From Erwinia sp. S63 (lineage in GTDB: Bacteria > Pseudomonadota > Gammaproteobacteria > Enterobacterales > Enterobacteriaceae), in contig NZ_JACVUP010000011.1 of assembly GCF_016625195.1 (NCBI RefSeq), positions 1-64,000 on the forward strand: a stretch of DNA of 64,000 bases, written 5' to 3'. The position numbers and the translations under genes were made by a program. Under the pieces are notes generated by a model. The model saw only the letters and a program-made list of their open reading frames with translations, was not told where the DNA came from and made no database searches. Positions 44,245-54,812 of this stretch are shown here, piece by piece (position 1 is the stretch's first letter; the number at the start of each line of letters is the position of its first letter).

Positions 44245-45261
44245 ATGCATCAGACAAGCCTTTACCCAAGCTATTTTGATCGCCTGAACGGCGAGCGATT
44301 TACACCGCTGCGCGGATTCAGTAACGCGCATCTGCAAACACTGCTGCCGCGCATACTGCGTCGGCGCGTAACCTTGCGCCCGCACTGGCAGCGACTTGAC
44401 CTGCCGGACGGCGATTTTGTCGATCTCGCGTGGAGCGAAGACCCGGCACAGGCACGCCACAAGCCGCGTATGGTGATGTTCCATGGCCTGGAAGGCAGCT
44501 TCCGCAGCCCGTACGCTCATGGCTTGATGCAGGCGTGCCAGGCGCGTGGCTGGCTGGCAGTGGTGATGCACTTCCGTGGCTGCAGCGGCGAGCCGAATCG
44601 TCTGGAGCGCATCTATCATTCCGGTGAAACCGAAGACGCGACTTTTTTCCTGCACTGGCTGCAGCGCGAATGGGGCACGGTACCTACTGCAGCAGTGGGC
44701 GTTTCACTCGGTGGCAATATGCTGGCCTATTTATTGGGCATGCAGGGGAATGATGTGCCGGTGGATGCAGCCGTCGCGATTTCGGCTCCCTTTGCGCTCG
44801 AACCCTGCAGCGAAAAGCTCGATGCCGGCTTCTCTCGTTTCTATCAGCACTATTTGCTGACCAAGCTGAAACAGAATGCCACGCGCAAACTGCTGGCCTG
44901 GCCCGGCACGCTGCCGGTTGAACTGAGCCAGCTGCGTGCCTTTCGCCGTATTCGTGAGTTTGATGATGCGATTACCGCACGCGCGCACGGTTTTTTGGAT
45001 GCCAACGACTATTATCGACGTGCCAGCGCCATGCCCTTGCTCACGGGGGTGCGTAAGCCGTTGCTGATCATCCATGCTAAAGACGATCCCTTTATGACCG
45101 ATGCGGTGATCCCGCAGCCGGAGCAACTGTCGCCCTCGATTGAATATCAGCTGACTCAGAAAGGCGGTCACGTTGGCTTTGTCGGCGGTACGTTAATGAA
45201 GCCGAAAATGTGGCTGGAACAACGCGTGCCTGACTGGCTCTCAACTTATCTGGATGTATGA
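44245..45261 (+). CDS. yheT: alpha/beta hydrolase YheT
   Basis: A 338-residue predicted hydrolase of the AB-hydrolase/YheT group with the oxyanion segment MFHGLEGSF, nucleophile elbow GVSLGGN and a C-terminal GGHVGFVGG containing the probable catalytic His. The substrate is unknown. It overlaps yheU by four bases. The yheS-yheT adjacency of E. coli is broken here by the tau block. Confidence 0.94.
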   Translation: MHQTSLYPSYFDRLNGERFTPLRGFSNAHLQTLLPRILRRRVTLRPHWQRLDLPDGDFVDLAWSEDPAQARHKPRMVMFHGLEGSFRSPYAHGLMQACQARGWLAVVMHFRGCSGEPNRLERIYHSGETEDATFFLHWLQREWGTVPTAAVGVSLGGNMLAYLLGMQGNDVPVDAAVAISAPFALEPCSEKLDAGFSRFYQHYLLTKLKQNATRKLLAWPGTLPVELSQLRAFRRIREFDDAITARAHGFLDANDYYRRASAMPLLTGVRKPLLIIHAKDDPFMTDAVIPQPEQLSPSIEYQLTQKGGHVGFVGGTLMKPKMWLEQRVPDWLSTYLDV

Positions 45262-45482
45262 TCGTGATTATTCCCTGGCAAGAACTTGAAGTCGCAACAC
45301 TGGAAAACCTGATTGAAACCTTCGTGCTGCGCGAAGGCACCGACTACGGCGAGCAGGAGCGCAGCCTGGAACAGAAAGTGGCTGACGTGCGCCGCCAGCT
45401 GGAACGCGGGGACGTCGTCCTGGTGTGGTCGGAACTGCACGAATCCGTCAACATTATGCCGAAAGGCGAATTTCGCGGTTAA
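45258..45482 (+). CDS. yheU: UPF0270 family protein YheU
   Basis: A 74-residue acidic protein ([20 protein letters not shown]) of unknown function, similar in length to E. coli YheU (72). It is coupled to yheT by an ATGA overlap. Confidence 0.93.
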   Translation: MIVIIPWQELEVATLENLIETFVLREGTDYGEQERSLEQKVADVRRQLERGDVVLVWSELHESVNIMPKGEFRG

Positions 45483-45543
45483 TGCACCGCGCAGTAATTC
45501 GTGGTAACAATGCTCATCGCCCGACTTCACAGGGAGTTCTGTT

Positions 45544-46413
45544 ATGTCAGCCAGGCATCCAATCATTGCCGTGACCGGTTCCAGCGGTGCCGGTACCACC
45601 ACCACCAGCCTCGCCTTCCGTAAGATTTTCCAGCAGCTGAATCTGCATGCTGCCGAGGTGGAAGGTGACAGTTTTCACCGTTATACCCGTCCAGAAATGG
45701 ATATGGCGATCCGTAAGGCGCGCGATCTGGGCCGTCACATCAGCTATTTTGGTCCGGAAGCGAATGACTTCGGGCTGCTGGAACAGACGTTTAAGCATTA
45801 CGGCAAAACCGGGCTGGGTGAATCACGCAAATATCTGCACACCTACGATGAAGCCGTACCCTGGAATCAAGTGCCCGGCACCTTTACGCCCTGGCAGCCG
45901 CTGCCGGAAAACACCGATGTGCTGTTTTATGAAGGATTGCACGGTGGCGTGGTGACGCAGCAGCATAACGTCGCCGAGCATGTCGATTTGCTGGTCGGTG
46001 TGGTGCCGATCGTCAACCTGGAGTGGATTCAAAAACTGGTGCGCGACACCAGTGAGCGCGGCCATTCCCGTGAAGCGGTGATGGATTCGGTGGTGCGTTC
46101 AATGGAGGATTACATCAACTTCATCACGCCACAGTTCTCACGCACCCACATCAACTTCCAGCGCGTGCCAACGGTGGATACGTCTAACCCGTTTGCCGCA
46201 CGTGAAATTCCTTCACTCGATGAAAGTTTTGTGGTGATTCACTTCCGTGGACTGGAAGGCATTGCTTACCCCTACCTGCTGGCGATGATCCAGGGCTCGT
46301 TCATTTCACATATGAACACGCTGGTGGTGCCGGGCGGCAAAATGGGGCTGGCGATGGAGTTGATCATGACGCCACTGGTGCAGCGGCTGATTGAAGGTAA
46401 ACGGATTGAATAA
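45544..46413 (+). CDS. prkB: phosphoribulokinase-like protein PrkB
   Basis: A 289-residue P-loop kinase of the phosphoribulokinase/uridine kinase superfamily, with Walker A GSSGAGTTTTS and the EGDSFHRYTRPEM segment. No RuBisCO is expected in this organism, so the true substrate is unclear. It belongs to the yheTU-prkB-yhfA-crp neighbourhood. Confidence 0.93.
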   Translation: MSARHPIIAVTGSSGAGTTTTSLAFRKIFQQLNLHAAEVEGDSFHRYTRPEMDMAIRKARDLGRHISYFGPEANDFGLLEQTFKHYGKTGLGESRKYLHTYDEAVPWNQVPGTFTPWQPLPENTDVLFYEGLHGGVVTQQHNVAEHVDLLVGVVPIVNLEWIQKLVRDTSERGHSREAVMDSVVRSMEDYINFITPQFSRTHINFQRVPTVDTSNPFAAREIPSLDESFVVIHFRGLEGIAYPYLLAMIQGSFISHMNTLVVPGGKMGLAMELIMTPLVQRLIEGKRIE

Positions 46414-46427
46414 TCCAGAAATTCTGT

Positions 46428-46452
46428 AGCGGCGGCCATTTGGCCGCCCGCT
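46428..46452. terminator. hairpin between convergent prkB and yhfA
   Basis: AGCGGCGGCC and GGCCGCCCGCT form a stem of about 10 bp with one bulge and an ATTT loop. There is no clear T-run, so it is a weak or Rho-assisted terminator at best. Confidence 0.45.
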
Positions 46453-46456
46453 GATG

Positions 46457-46861
46457 CTATCGCTCAATCACTTCGTAACTGTGCGTCATTTTCACACTAT
46501 TGCCGAGCATGATCGCCACCGAGCAGTACTTCTCCGCCGACAGATCGACAGCCCGCGCCACCGCTTTATCGCTTAGCGCTGTGCCGCTAACGATGAAATG
46601 CAGGTTGATTTGCGTAAAAATACGTGGCGCTTCTTCACGGCGCTCGGAGGTGAGTTTCACCTCGCAGTCAGCCACATCATTTCGACCTTTCTGCAGGATC
46701 GATACCACGTCAATCGCGCTACAGCCGCCTGCTGCCATCAAAACCATCTCCATCGGGCTTGGCGCTTTGTCGCCTGAGTTGCCGTCCATTAATACCTGAT
46801 GGCCTGATGAGGATTCTCCGAGAAAGGTCAGCCCTTCCACCCATTTCACTCGTGCCTGCAT
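46457..46861 (-). CDS. yhfA: OsmC family protein YhfA
   Basis: A 134-residue OsmC/Ohr-fold protein with the family segment PSPMEMVLMAAGGCSAIDVV (Cys48) and a second cysteine in AEKYCSVA. OsmC proteins reduce organic peroxides, but the YhfA role is unproven. The start at 46861 (MQARVKWVEGLTFLGE) matches E. coli. It is divergent from crp across 303 bases. Confidence 0.92.
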   Translation of the reverse strand: MQARVKWVEGLTFLGESSSGHQVLMDGNSGDKAPSPMEMVLMAAGGCSAIDVVSILQKGRNDVADCEVKLTSERREEAPRIFTQINLHFIVSGTALSDKAVARAVDLSAEKYCSVAIMLGNSVKMTHSYEVIER

Positions 46862-47164
46862 TATTCTTTCTCCTGAAGTGGCGGTTTTGCCGCCAGAGTA
46901 CGCTTTCACTTGATAAACAGCAATCCAGACACATCTGCCCTTTGCTGAAGCGAGACAACAGAAGACAGCTTGCAAAAGCTGTGCTACAAACAGTGCTGAA
47001 AATATTTTCGTCATCACAGACGAAGGCGGGAAGAATCAAAAGCGTAGCTTAAGAATCACCCGGAAATAATTTTCCTTTACTGGAAACGCTCGACGATTAC
47101 ACCGCCTGACAGGGAAAACTGCCCCCTGTATTTTGGGCACGATTACAACAGAGGATAATAGCGA
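46862..47164. other. yhfA-crp divergent regulatory gap
   Basis: This 303-base stretch should hold the yhfA and crp promoters. I see the perfect palindrome GAAAATATTTTC (46998-47009), an ACAGGG/CCCTGT inverted repeat (47107-47128) in the crp leader, and the conserved ACAGAGGATAATAGCG ribosome-site region. I could not find a confident CRP site of the TGTGA-N6-TCACA type. Confidence 0.5.
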
Positions 47165-47797
47165 ATGGTTCTCGGCAAACCGCAAACAGACCCTACACTC
47201 GAATGGTTCCTGTCCCATTGCCATATTCACAAATATCCGTCAAAAAGCACGCTCATCCATCAGGGTGAGAAAGCGGAAACGCTGTACTACATCGTGAAAG
47301 GTTCCGTTGCGGTTCTGATCAAAGATGAAGAAGGCAAAGAGATGATCCTCTCCTACCTCAATCAGGGAGATTTCATCGGCGAACTCGGCCTGTTTGAAGA
47401 AGGTCAGGAACGTAGTGCCTGGGTACGTGCGAAAAGTGCCTGCGAAGTGGCTGAAATTTCCTACAAAAAATTCCGTCAGCTGATTCAGGTAAACCCGGAT
47501 ATTTTAATGCGACTCTCGTCGCAAATGGCGCGTCGTCTGCAAGTCACCTCCGAGAAAGTGGGCAACCTTGCCTTCCTCGATGTGACGGGCCGTATCGCGC
47601 AAACGCTGCTTAATCTGGCTAAACAACCAGATGCGATGACTCACCCGGACGGGATGCAAATCAAAATCACCCGTCAGGAGATTGGTCAAATCGTGGGTTG
47701 CTCACGCGAAACCGTGGGTCGTATCCTGAAAATGCTGGAAGATCAGAACCTGATCTCCGCACACGGTAAAACCATCGTCGTCTACGGCACCCGCTAA
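47165..47797 (+). CDS. crp: cAMP receptor protein CRP
   Basis: The global cAMP-responsive regulator. The 210-residue protein has the cAMP-binding beta-roll ([15 protein letters not shown] with the Arg and Ser that hold the phosphate), the C-helix and the [23 protein letters not shown]. It is nearly identical to E. coli CRP over the DNA-binding domain. Confidence 0.99.
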   Translation: MVLGKPQTDPTLEWFLSHCHIHKYPSKSTLIHQGEKAETLYYIVKGSVAVLIKDEEGKEMILSYLNQGDFIGELGLFEEGQERSAWVRAKSACEVAEISYKKFRQLIQVNPDILMRLSSQMARRLQVTSEKVGNLAFLDVTGRIAQTLLNLAKQPDAMTHPDGMQIKITRQEIGQIVGCSRETVGRILKMLEDQNLISAHGKTIVVYGTR

Positions 47798-47810
47798 TTT
47801 CTTATCACCC

Positions 47811-47840
47811 ACGGCGTGATGGCAACATCGCGCCGTTTTT
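47811..47840 (+). terminator. terminator after crp
   Basis: ACGGCG-GATG and CATC-CGCCGT form an 11-bp stem with one mismatch and a GCAA loop, followed by TTTTTG. It lies 14 bases after the crp stop. Confidence 0.8.
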
Positions 47841-47855
47841 GTTTACGATGAGCTG

Positions 47856-49931
47856 ATGTGGCGCCGAATCATCTATCATCCTGAGGTCAACTACGCACTG
47901 CGGCAAACGCTGGTGCTGTGCCTGCCTGTCGCGCTTGGCTGGCTGTTTGGCGATCTGCAAAAAGGCCTGCTGTTCTCCTTAGTGCCTGCCTGCTGCAACA
48001 TGGCGGGTCTCGATACCCCGCATAAACGCTTCTTCAAACGCCTGATTGTCGGCGGCTCCCTGTTTGCCACCGCCAGTTTTCTGATCCAATTTCTCACCAG
48101 TGACGCAATTCCGTTACCGCTGATCCTGTTCGTGCTGCCGCTGCTGATAGGCGTGACCGGCGAAATCAGCCCGCTGCACGGTCGCTTGCTGCCCGCCACA
48201 CTGATTGCCGCCATCTTTAGCCTCAGCCTGGTGGGGCGCATGCCCATGTGGGTGCCGCCGCTGCTGTATATCGGCGGCACGTTATGGTACGGCCTGTTTA
48301 ACTGGTTCTGGTTTTGGCTGTGGAAAGAGCAGCCAATGCGCGAAACCCTCAGCCTGCTGTATCGCGAGCTGGCGGATTACTGCGATGCCAAATACACCCT
48401 GCTAACGCAGCTCACCGATCCGGAAAAAGCGCTGCCGCCGCTGCTGGCGCGTCAGCAAAAAGCCGTTGATCTGATCACCACCTGCTATCAGCAAATGCAT
48501 ATGCTGTCAGCCAGCCGTGATAACAGCCACAAACGCCTGACGCGCGCGTTTCAGGTGGCACTTGATTTGCAGGAACATATCTCGGTGAGCCTGCACCAGC
48601 CGGAAGAGGTACAAAAGCTGGTGGAGCAGAGTCACGCCGAAGCGGTGATCCGCTGGAATGCCAAAACCATCTCTGCGCGTCTGCGCCTGCTGGCCGATGC
48701 CATCCTCTATCATCAATTGCCCGATCGCTTCCACATGGAGAAGCAGCTCGGCGCGCTGGAAAAAATTGCGCGCCAGCATCCCGACAATCCGGTGGGCAAC
48801 TTCTGCTATTACCATTTCAGCCGCATCGCACGCGTGCTGCGCACCCAGAAACCGCTATACACCCGTGACCTGATGGCCGATCGCCAGCGTCGTTTGCCGT
48901 TGTTCCCGGCGCTGCGCAGCTATCTGTCGCTAAAGTCCGCTGCATTGCGCACCGCGGCTCGTATTTCGGTGATGCTGATGTTCGGCAGTGCGCTGGCGCT
49001 GTTCTTTAATATTCCCAAGCCCTACTGGATTCTGATGACCATTATGTTTGTCAGCCAGAATGGCTACAGCGCCACACGGGTTCGCATTCAGCACCGTGCG
49101 CTGGGGACCTTTGCCGGATTGCTGATCGCCGCCGGTTCGCTGCAGCTCGAAGTGCCCGAATCGATCACCCTGCTGTTTATGCTGGCCATTACCCTCGCCA
49201 GCTATCTGGTGACGCGTAAGTATTACGGCTGGTCGATGATTGGCTTTACCGTGACGGCGGTGTATTCCCTCCAGCTATTGTCGCTGAACGGCGCTCAGTT
49301 CCTGTTGCCGCGCATGATGGACACGCTGATGGGCTGCCTGATCGCCTTTGCCGGCATGATCTGGCTGTGGCCACAGTGGCAGAGCGGATTACTGCGCAGC
49401 AACGCGCATGATGCGCTGGAGGCTTATCAGGAAGCCTTGCGGATGTTGCTTGGGCCGGAGCAGTCTCCTGAAAAGCTGGCGTATCAGCGCATGAAGGTTA
49501 ATCAGGCGCACAATGCACTGTTCAACTCACTGAATCAGGCATCCAGCGAGCCAGGCTTTAACGCACAGTACCTGAAAGATATGCGCATGTGGGTCACCCA
49601 CAGCCAGTTCATTGTGGAGCATATTAACGCGATGACGATTCTGGCGCGTGAGCACACCATGCTGACGCCGAAGCTGGCGGAGCGTTATCTGCAATCCTGT
49701 GAAATTGCGCTGCAGCGCTGTCAGCAGCGACTGGCGTATGACGGGCCAGGCAATGACAGCAATATTCTGGAAGCGCCAGAGAATATGAACGAGGGACCGG
49801 TGACGATTGTGGAGCAGCATGTGAAGCGAATCCTGCAACACCTGAACGTGATGCACACCATCTCTTCACTGGCATGGAGCCAGCGGCCACATCATGGCCG
49901 CTGGCTCAAAGTACTGCGCCCGAAAAGCTAA
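47856..49931 (+). CDS. yhfK: FUSC-type inner membrane protein YhfK
   Basis: A 691-residue protein with two blocks of membrane segments (about 15-155 and 370-505), each followed by a cytoplasmic helical domain, as in the YccS/YhfK group of the FUSC (aromatic acid exporter) superfamily. Transport function is inferred only from the family. Its stop is adjacent to the convergent argD stop, and its last codons contain a 13-bp inverted repeat. Confidence 0.93.
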   Translation: MWRRIIYHPEVNYALRQTLVLCLPVALGWLFGDLQKGLLFSLVPACCNMAGLDTPHKRFFKRLIVGGSLFATASFLIQFLTSDAIPLPLILFVLPLLIGVTGEISPLHGRLLPATLIAAIFSLSLVGRMPMWVPPLLYIGGTLWYGLFNWFWFWLWKEQPMRETLSLLYRELADYCDAKYTLLTQLTDPEKALPPLLARQQKAVDLITTCYQQMHMLSASRDNSHKRLTRAFQVALDLQEHISVSLHQPEEVQKLVEQSHAEAVIRWNAKTISARLRLLADAILYHQLPDRFHMEKQLGALEKIARQHPDNPVGNFCYYHFSRIARVLRTQKPLYTRDLMADRQRRLPLFPALRSYLSLKSAALRTAARISVMLMFGSALALFFNIPKPYWILMTIMFVSQNGYSATRVRIQHRALGTFAGLLIAAGSLQLEVPESITLLFMLAITLASYLVTRKYYGWSMIGFTVTAVYSLQLLSLNGAQFLLPRMMDTLMGCLIAFAGMIWLWPQWQSGLLRSNAHDALEAYQEALRMLLGPEQSPEKLAYQRMKVNQAHNALFNSLNQASSEPGFNAQYLKDMRMWVTHSQFIVEHINAMTILAREHTMLTPKLAERYLQSCEIALQRCQQRLAYDGPGNDSNILEAPENMNEGPVTIVEQHVKRILQHLNVMHTISSLAWSQRPHHGRWLKVLRPKS
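49877..49907. repeat. 13-bp inverted repeat in the 3' end of yhfK
   Basis: GAGCCAGCGGCCA (49877-49889) and TGGCCGCTGGCTC (49895-49907) are perfectly complementary around a 5-base loop, inside the codons for SQRPHHGRWL and 25 bases from the argD stop. It may serve as a transcription barrier between the convergent genes, although T-runs are lacking. Confidence 0.6.
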
Positions 49932-51223
<1,292 letters not shown>

Positions 51224-51239
51224 CGAAGGCAAACATAAG

Positions 51240-51815
51240 TTACGCGTTGAGGAAATTAGCCAATAGCTGATGGCCCTGCTCGCTGAGGATGCTCTCAGGA
51301 TGGAATTGCACCCCTTCCAGCGGCAAAGTGCGGTGGCGAAAGCCCATGATCTCATCGGGCTCGCCATCACGCAGGCTCCAGGCCGTGACTTCGAATTCTG
51401 CGGGCAGCGTATCGCGCGCCACAATCAGTGAATGATAGCGCGTGACGGTGAGCGGATTATTAAGGTTGAGAAACACACCCTGACTGGTGTGCTGGATAAC
51501 AGAGGTTTTGCCATGCATCACCTGACGAGCCCGCACCACCTGCGCGCCATAGGCTTGCGCAATTGCCTGATGCCCGAGGCAAACACCGAGAATCGGTAAG
51601 CGACCGGCAAAATGGCGGATGGCATCCAGAGAAATACCGGACTGATCCGGCGTGCAGGGGCCGGGTGAAATCACCAGATGCGTCAGCGGCAGCGCATCCA
51701 TCTCCGCCAGCGTGATGGCATCGTTACGCACCACGCGCACTTCTGCGCCCAGCTCACAGAAGTACTGGTAGAGATTCCAGGTGAAGGAGTCGTAATTATC
51801 AATTAACAGCAGCAT
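51240..51815 (-). CDS. pabA: aminodeoxychorismate synthase glutaminase component
   Basis: The glutamine amidotransferase subunit for 4-aminobenzoate (folate) synthesis. The 191-residue class I amidotransferase has the nucleophile motif [10 protein letters not shown] and the His-Glu pair in [10 protein letters not shown]. coli PabA is 187 residues. It could also serve as an anthranilate glutaminase, but the E. coli context (fic-pabA-argD) supports PabA. Confidence 0.95.
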   Translation of the reverse strand: MLLLIDNYDSFTWNLYQYFCELGAEVRVVRNDAITLAEMDALPLTHLVISPGPCTPDQSGISLDAIRHFAGRLPILGVCLGHQAIAQAYGAQVVRARQVMHGKTSVIQHTSQGVFLNLNNPLTVTRYHSLIVARDTLPAEFEVTAWSLRDGEPDEIMGFRHRTLPLEGVQFHPESILSEQGHQLLANFLNA

Positions 51816-51856
51816 AGTGCCCTCAGGCCAGTCAAACCGCCGCTATTCTACGCATT

Positions 51857-52450
51857 TTACCGTGCGGGACTCACCACTTTCGCAAACTGTGTCGTCAGCG
51901 GTGCCAGGTCGCCCGACACGCCAGCAAACAGCGCGGTACGCCACGTTTCTCGTTCCAGCTTATCCCACGTCAACATGTAACCGGCATGCAGCGCCAGCTG
52001 TTCGAAGAAAATGCGCTGCGTGCGGCCATTGCCCGCGCGGAACGGGTGTAATACGAAGATCTCACAATAATAGTGCGCCAGCCGCGCGACAAACTCATCC
52101 TGCGTCAGGGTTGTCAGCTGTTGCTCATCTTCCAGCGCGCTCATCAGCGCATTGCCCTCTTTCTCGATGTATTCGCAATGGCAATAAGGCGTCTCATCAC
52201 GCCAGATATCGACGCTACGCAACTCCCCCGCCCAGCTGTAGAGATCCTGAAACAGCGTGCGATGAATGTGGCATAACCACGGCATGCCGGTACTGCGCGG
52301 ACCGAGTTCCAGTGTCGCCAGACGTGCCGCGCTAAACGCCAGCTCTGCTTTACGCAACTGCGCTTCATCATGAATATCGAGACGATTTTTCAGCACCGTG
52401 TCGTTGTGCCAGACATAGGGATCGCGCACGGCCAGACTGTTATCCGCCAT
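51857..52450 (-). CDS. fic: Fic domain protein (AMP-transferase type)
   Basis: A 197-residue Fic protein with a complete catalytic motif HPFRAGNGRTQR at 135-146 (catalytic His135, phosphate-binding GNGR). Fic enzymes transfer AMP from ATP to hydroxyl side chains, in bacterial toxin cases on gyrase and topoisomerase IV. E. coli K-12 Fic, as I recall it, has a degenerate HPFRVGSGLAQR motif, so this version looks better suited to catalysis. The start overlaps yhfG by 11 bases, a toxin-antitoxin-like layout. Confidence 0.92.
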   Translation of the reverse strand: MADNSLAVRDPYVWHNDTVLKNRLDIHDEAQLRKAELAFSAARLATLELGPRSTGMPWLCHIHRTLFQDLYSWAGELRSVDIWRDETPYCHCEYIEKEGNALMSALEDEQQLTTLTQDEFVARLAHYYCEIFVLHPFRAGNGRTQRIFFEQLALHAGYMLTWDKLERETWRTALFAGVSGDLAPLTTQFAKVVSPAR

Positions 52451-52604
52451 ATTGCCTCCTTAGTGACTCAAGTCGCTCTTCATGCTGCTCAGCGCTGATA
52501 TCGCTGAGTACGTAGCCGGCAAGACGGCAGCTGGCCTGATAACTGGCCATACGACGCTGTTGCCATAGAGTGGCTTTCTGTTTTTCGGTGAGTTGGCTGG
52601 TCAT
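52440..52604 (-). CDS. yhfG: YhfG family, small partner (class I antitoxin-type) of Fic
   Basis: A 54-residue helical protein (MTSQLTEKQKATLWQQRRMA then SYQASCRLAGYVL). YhfG/FicA-type antitoxins block ATP binding with the glutamate of an [S/T]xxxE[G/N] motif. Here the matching segment is S25-C26-R27-L28-A29-G30, with Ala in place of Glu. The start at 52604 matches family length; an ATG six codons earlier is possible. Whether it still inhibits Fic is open. Confidence 0.85.
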   Translation of the reverse strand: MTSQLTEKQKATLWQQRRMASYQASCRLAGYVLSDISAEQHEERLESLRRQYGG

Positions 52605-52702
52605 TGCGCCTCCGACAAGCAATTTGCCCTAAGTATAAGAGCAAATTTTAGCTTTGCCGGAGAGCAGCAGAACGCGCCAGCGAGCAGCGGCGCGTTAATT
52701 CA

Positions 52703-53275
52703 TTAAGGCAGGACTTTCGCAGACAGGATAACAATCGGTTTTGACGGCACATTTTGGTACGGGCCGACATCTTTGGTTGGCACCTGAGCAATCTTATCGA
52801 TCACATCCTGGCCTTTCACAACTTTACCAAATACCGCATAACCGAAGTCACGTTGACCGTGATCGAGGAAGGCGTTATCCGCGACGTTGAGGAAGAACTG
52901 GCTGGTCGCACTATCTTTATCTGCAGTACGCGCCATAGAGATAGTGCCACGCAGGTTACGCAAACCGTTGTCGGCTTCGTTCTTGATCGGTGCCACGGTC
53001 TGCTTCTGCTGCATATCCGTGGTGAAACCGCCGCCCTGGATCATAAAGCCCGGGATCACACGGTGGAAGATAGTGTTGTTGTAGAAACCGTTGTTGACGT
53101 AGTCGACAAAGTTTTTCACCGAAACCGGGGCTTTCTGGTTGTTCAGTTCGAGTTCGATATTGCCCGCAGAGGTGGTGAGCAGCACATGGGTATCCCCTTT
53201 GGCTGCCAGAGCGGTAGCGGATACAGAAGAGAGCGCTAACAGGGCGACAGCCGCTGTCAAAGTACGTTTAAACAT
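52703..53275 (-). CDS. ppiA: periplasmic peptidyl-prolyl isomerase A (cyclophilin)
   Basis: A 190-residue cyclophilin with a signal peptide (1-24, ending ATALA before AKGDTHV) and the active-site segment [15 protein letters not shown]. It accelerates proline isomerisation in the periplasm. The start at 53275 ([15 protein letters not shown]) removes a spurious 22-residue extension. It is divergent from tsgA with a CRP-like site between them. Confidence 0.96.
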   Translation of the reverse strand: MFKRTLTAAVALLALSSVSATALAAKGDTHVLLTTSAGNIELELNNQKAPVSVKNFVDYVNNGFYNNTIFHRVIPGFMIQGGGFTTDMQQKQTVAPIKNEADNGLRNLRGTISMARTADKDSATSQFFLNVADNAFLDHGQRDFGYAVFGKVVKGQDVIDKIAQVPTKDVGPYQNVPSKPIVILSAKVLP

Positions 53276-53411
53276 GAAAGATTCCTTACCATGGAGTGCA
53301 AGCTCAAAAACGAGATCGATTGTAAAGAGCAAGTTATACAAGAGCCAGCGTTTTACCGATATTTACGCTGATGTTGCGATTGTCATACTTTTTAGGGTGC
53401 GCAATCATTTG

Positions 53412-53427
53412 CGTGACGAAAATCACA
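53412..53427. promoter_or_regulatory. candidate CRP site between ppiA and tsgA
   Basis: The sequence CGTGA-CGAAAA-TCACA differs from the TGTGA-N6-TCACA core at one base. The ppiA promoters of E. coli are known to respond to cAMP-CRP, and crp itself lies 6 kb away. Binding is inferred from sequence. Confidence 0.6.
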
Positions 53428-53537
53428 CTATTAATGAAATATTTCGCGCTCGTTACACTCGTTGTTTATTAAGATCACAGTTGCATTTACAATTCATGAC
53501 ACTTTTTGCCAATCCCGGCGCTTCACAGGTTCAGAAC

Positions 53538-54716
53538 ATGACAAACCGTAATCGCATTGGCCTTACCTGGATCAGCTTTTTCTCCTACGCGCTCACCGGC
53601 GCGCTGGTGATCGTTACCGGTATGGTACTGGATAATATTGCCCAGTATTTCCAGTTGCCCATATCAGAAATGAGCAACACCTTCACCTTCCTGAATGCCG
53701 GTATCCTGGTCGCGGTATTCCTTAACGCCTGGCTGATGGTGATTGTGCCGTTGAAACGCCAGCTGATTTTTGGCTTTGTGCTGATGATCCTCGCGGTGGC
53801 GGGCCTGATGACCAGCCATAACCTGAGCGTCTTCTCGCTGTGCATGTTTGTACTCGGTGTGGTCAGCGGTATCACCATGTCGATCGGTACCTTCCTGATT
53901 ACCCATCTGTACGATGGCCGTCAGCGTGGTTCGCGCCTGCTCTTTACCGACTCGTTCTTCAGCATGGCCGGTACCATTTTCCCGATCATCGCTGGTGTGT
54001 TACTGGCTCGCATGCTGCCGTGGTATTGGGTATACGCCTGCATCGGTGTGATTTATATCGCGATCTTCGTCCTGACGCTGATGGTGGAATTCCCGGAGCT
54101 GAAAAGCGAAGCAGCGGTACAAGGCGGCGAGAAAGAGAAATGGGGCATCGGCGTGCTATTCCTCTCGATTGCGGCGCTGTGCTACATCCTCGGTCAGCTA
54201 GGCTTTATCTCCTGGGTGCCAGAGTATGCAACCAAATCGATGGGTATGGATATTTCGGCAGCCGGTCAATTGGTGGGTAACTTCTGGACCGCGTACATGG
54301 TCGGTATGTGGGTGTTCAGCTTCCTGCTGCGCTTCTTCGATCTGCAGCGCATCCTGATGGTATTGGCGGCACTGGCGACGGGTTTAATGTACTGGTTTGT
54401 CACCACCAACGACGCCAGCATGCTGCACTGGATCATCATGATTCTCGGCTTCAGCTCCAGCGCCATTTACACCACCATCATCACGCTCGGTTCGCTGCAA
54501 ACCAAAGTCTCTTCGCCGAAGCTGGTGAACTTTATCCTGACCTGCGGCACCGTCGGCACCATGCTGACCTTCGTGGTTACCGGCCCGATCGTGGCGAAAG
54601 GCGGCGCACATGCAGCGCTCTCTACCGCCAATGGCCTGTATGCCGTGGTGTTTGTGATGTGTGTGCTGCTCGGCTTTGTGACGAAACATCGCCAGCACGG
54701 CCATGTGACGCACTAA
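53538..54716 (+). CDS. tsgA: MFS transporter TsgA
   Basis: A 392-residue major facilitator protein with about twelve transmembrane segments, close to E. coli/Salmonella TsgA, in which some mutants are tellurite- or selenite-sensitive. The substrate is unknown. I start at 53538 ([20 protein letters not shown]) from alignment; the frame is open upstream into ppiA antisense, without homology. Confidence 0.94.
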   Translation: MTNRNRIGLTWISFFSYALTGALVIVTGMVLDNIAQYFQLPISEMSNTFTFLNAGILVAVFLNAWLMVIVPLKRQLIFGFVLMILAVAGLMTSHNLSVFSLCMFVLGVVSGITMSIGTFLITHLYDGRQRGSRLLFTDSFFSMAGTIFPIIAGVLLARMLPWYWVYACIGVIYIAIFVLTLMVEFPELKSEAAVQGGEKEKWGIGVLFLSIAALCYILGQLGFISWVPEYATKSMGMDISAAGQLVGNFWTAYMVGMWVFSFLLRFFDLQRILMVLAALATGLMYWFVTTNDASMLHWIIMILGFSSSAIYTTIITLGSLQTKVSSPKLVNFILTCGTVGTMLTFVVTGPIVAKGGAHAALSTANGLYAVVFVMCVLLGFVTKHRQHGHVTH

Positions 54717-54776
54717 CCAGTGACATGCAGGGGCGCACTGAACGTTCGCCTCTGTTGCCAGGTGCAGTAACAAGAG

Positions 54777-54804
54777 AGTGCGCAGTGATGCGCACTTTTT
54801 TTTA
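54777..54804 (+). terminator. terminator after tsgA
   Basis: AGTGCGCA (54777-54784) and TGCGCACT (54789-54796) form a perfect 8-bp stem with a GTGA loop, followed by a run of eight or more T. It also lies just beyond the convergent codA stop. Confidence 0.92.
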
Positions 54805-54812
54805 TGAAGCGA

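Noticed and set aside
44185-44655. N-terminal extension of the LysE-type gene to 357 residues
   Set aside because: The extra 157 residues are antisense to yheT and have no transporter character; the family start is the ATG at 44184.
46998-47009. Palindrome GAAAATATTTTC upstream of crp as a regulator site
   Set aside because: AT-rich palindromes of this size arise easily and it matches no regulator consensus I know; noted only as part of the gap.
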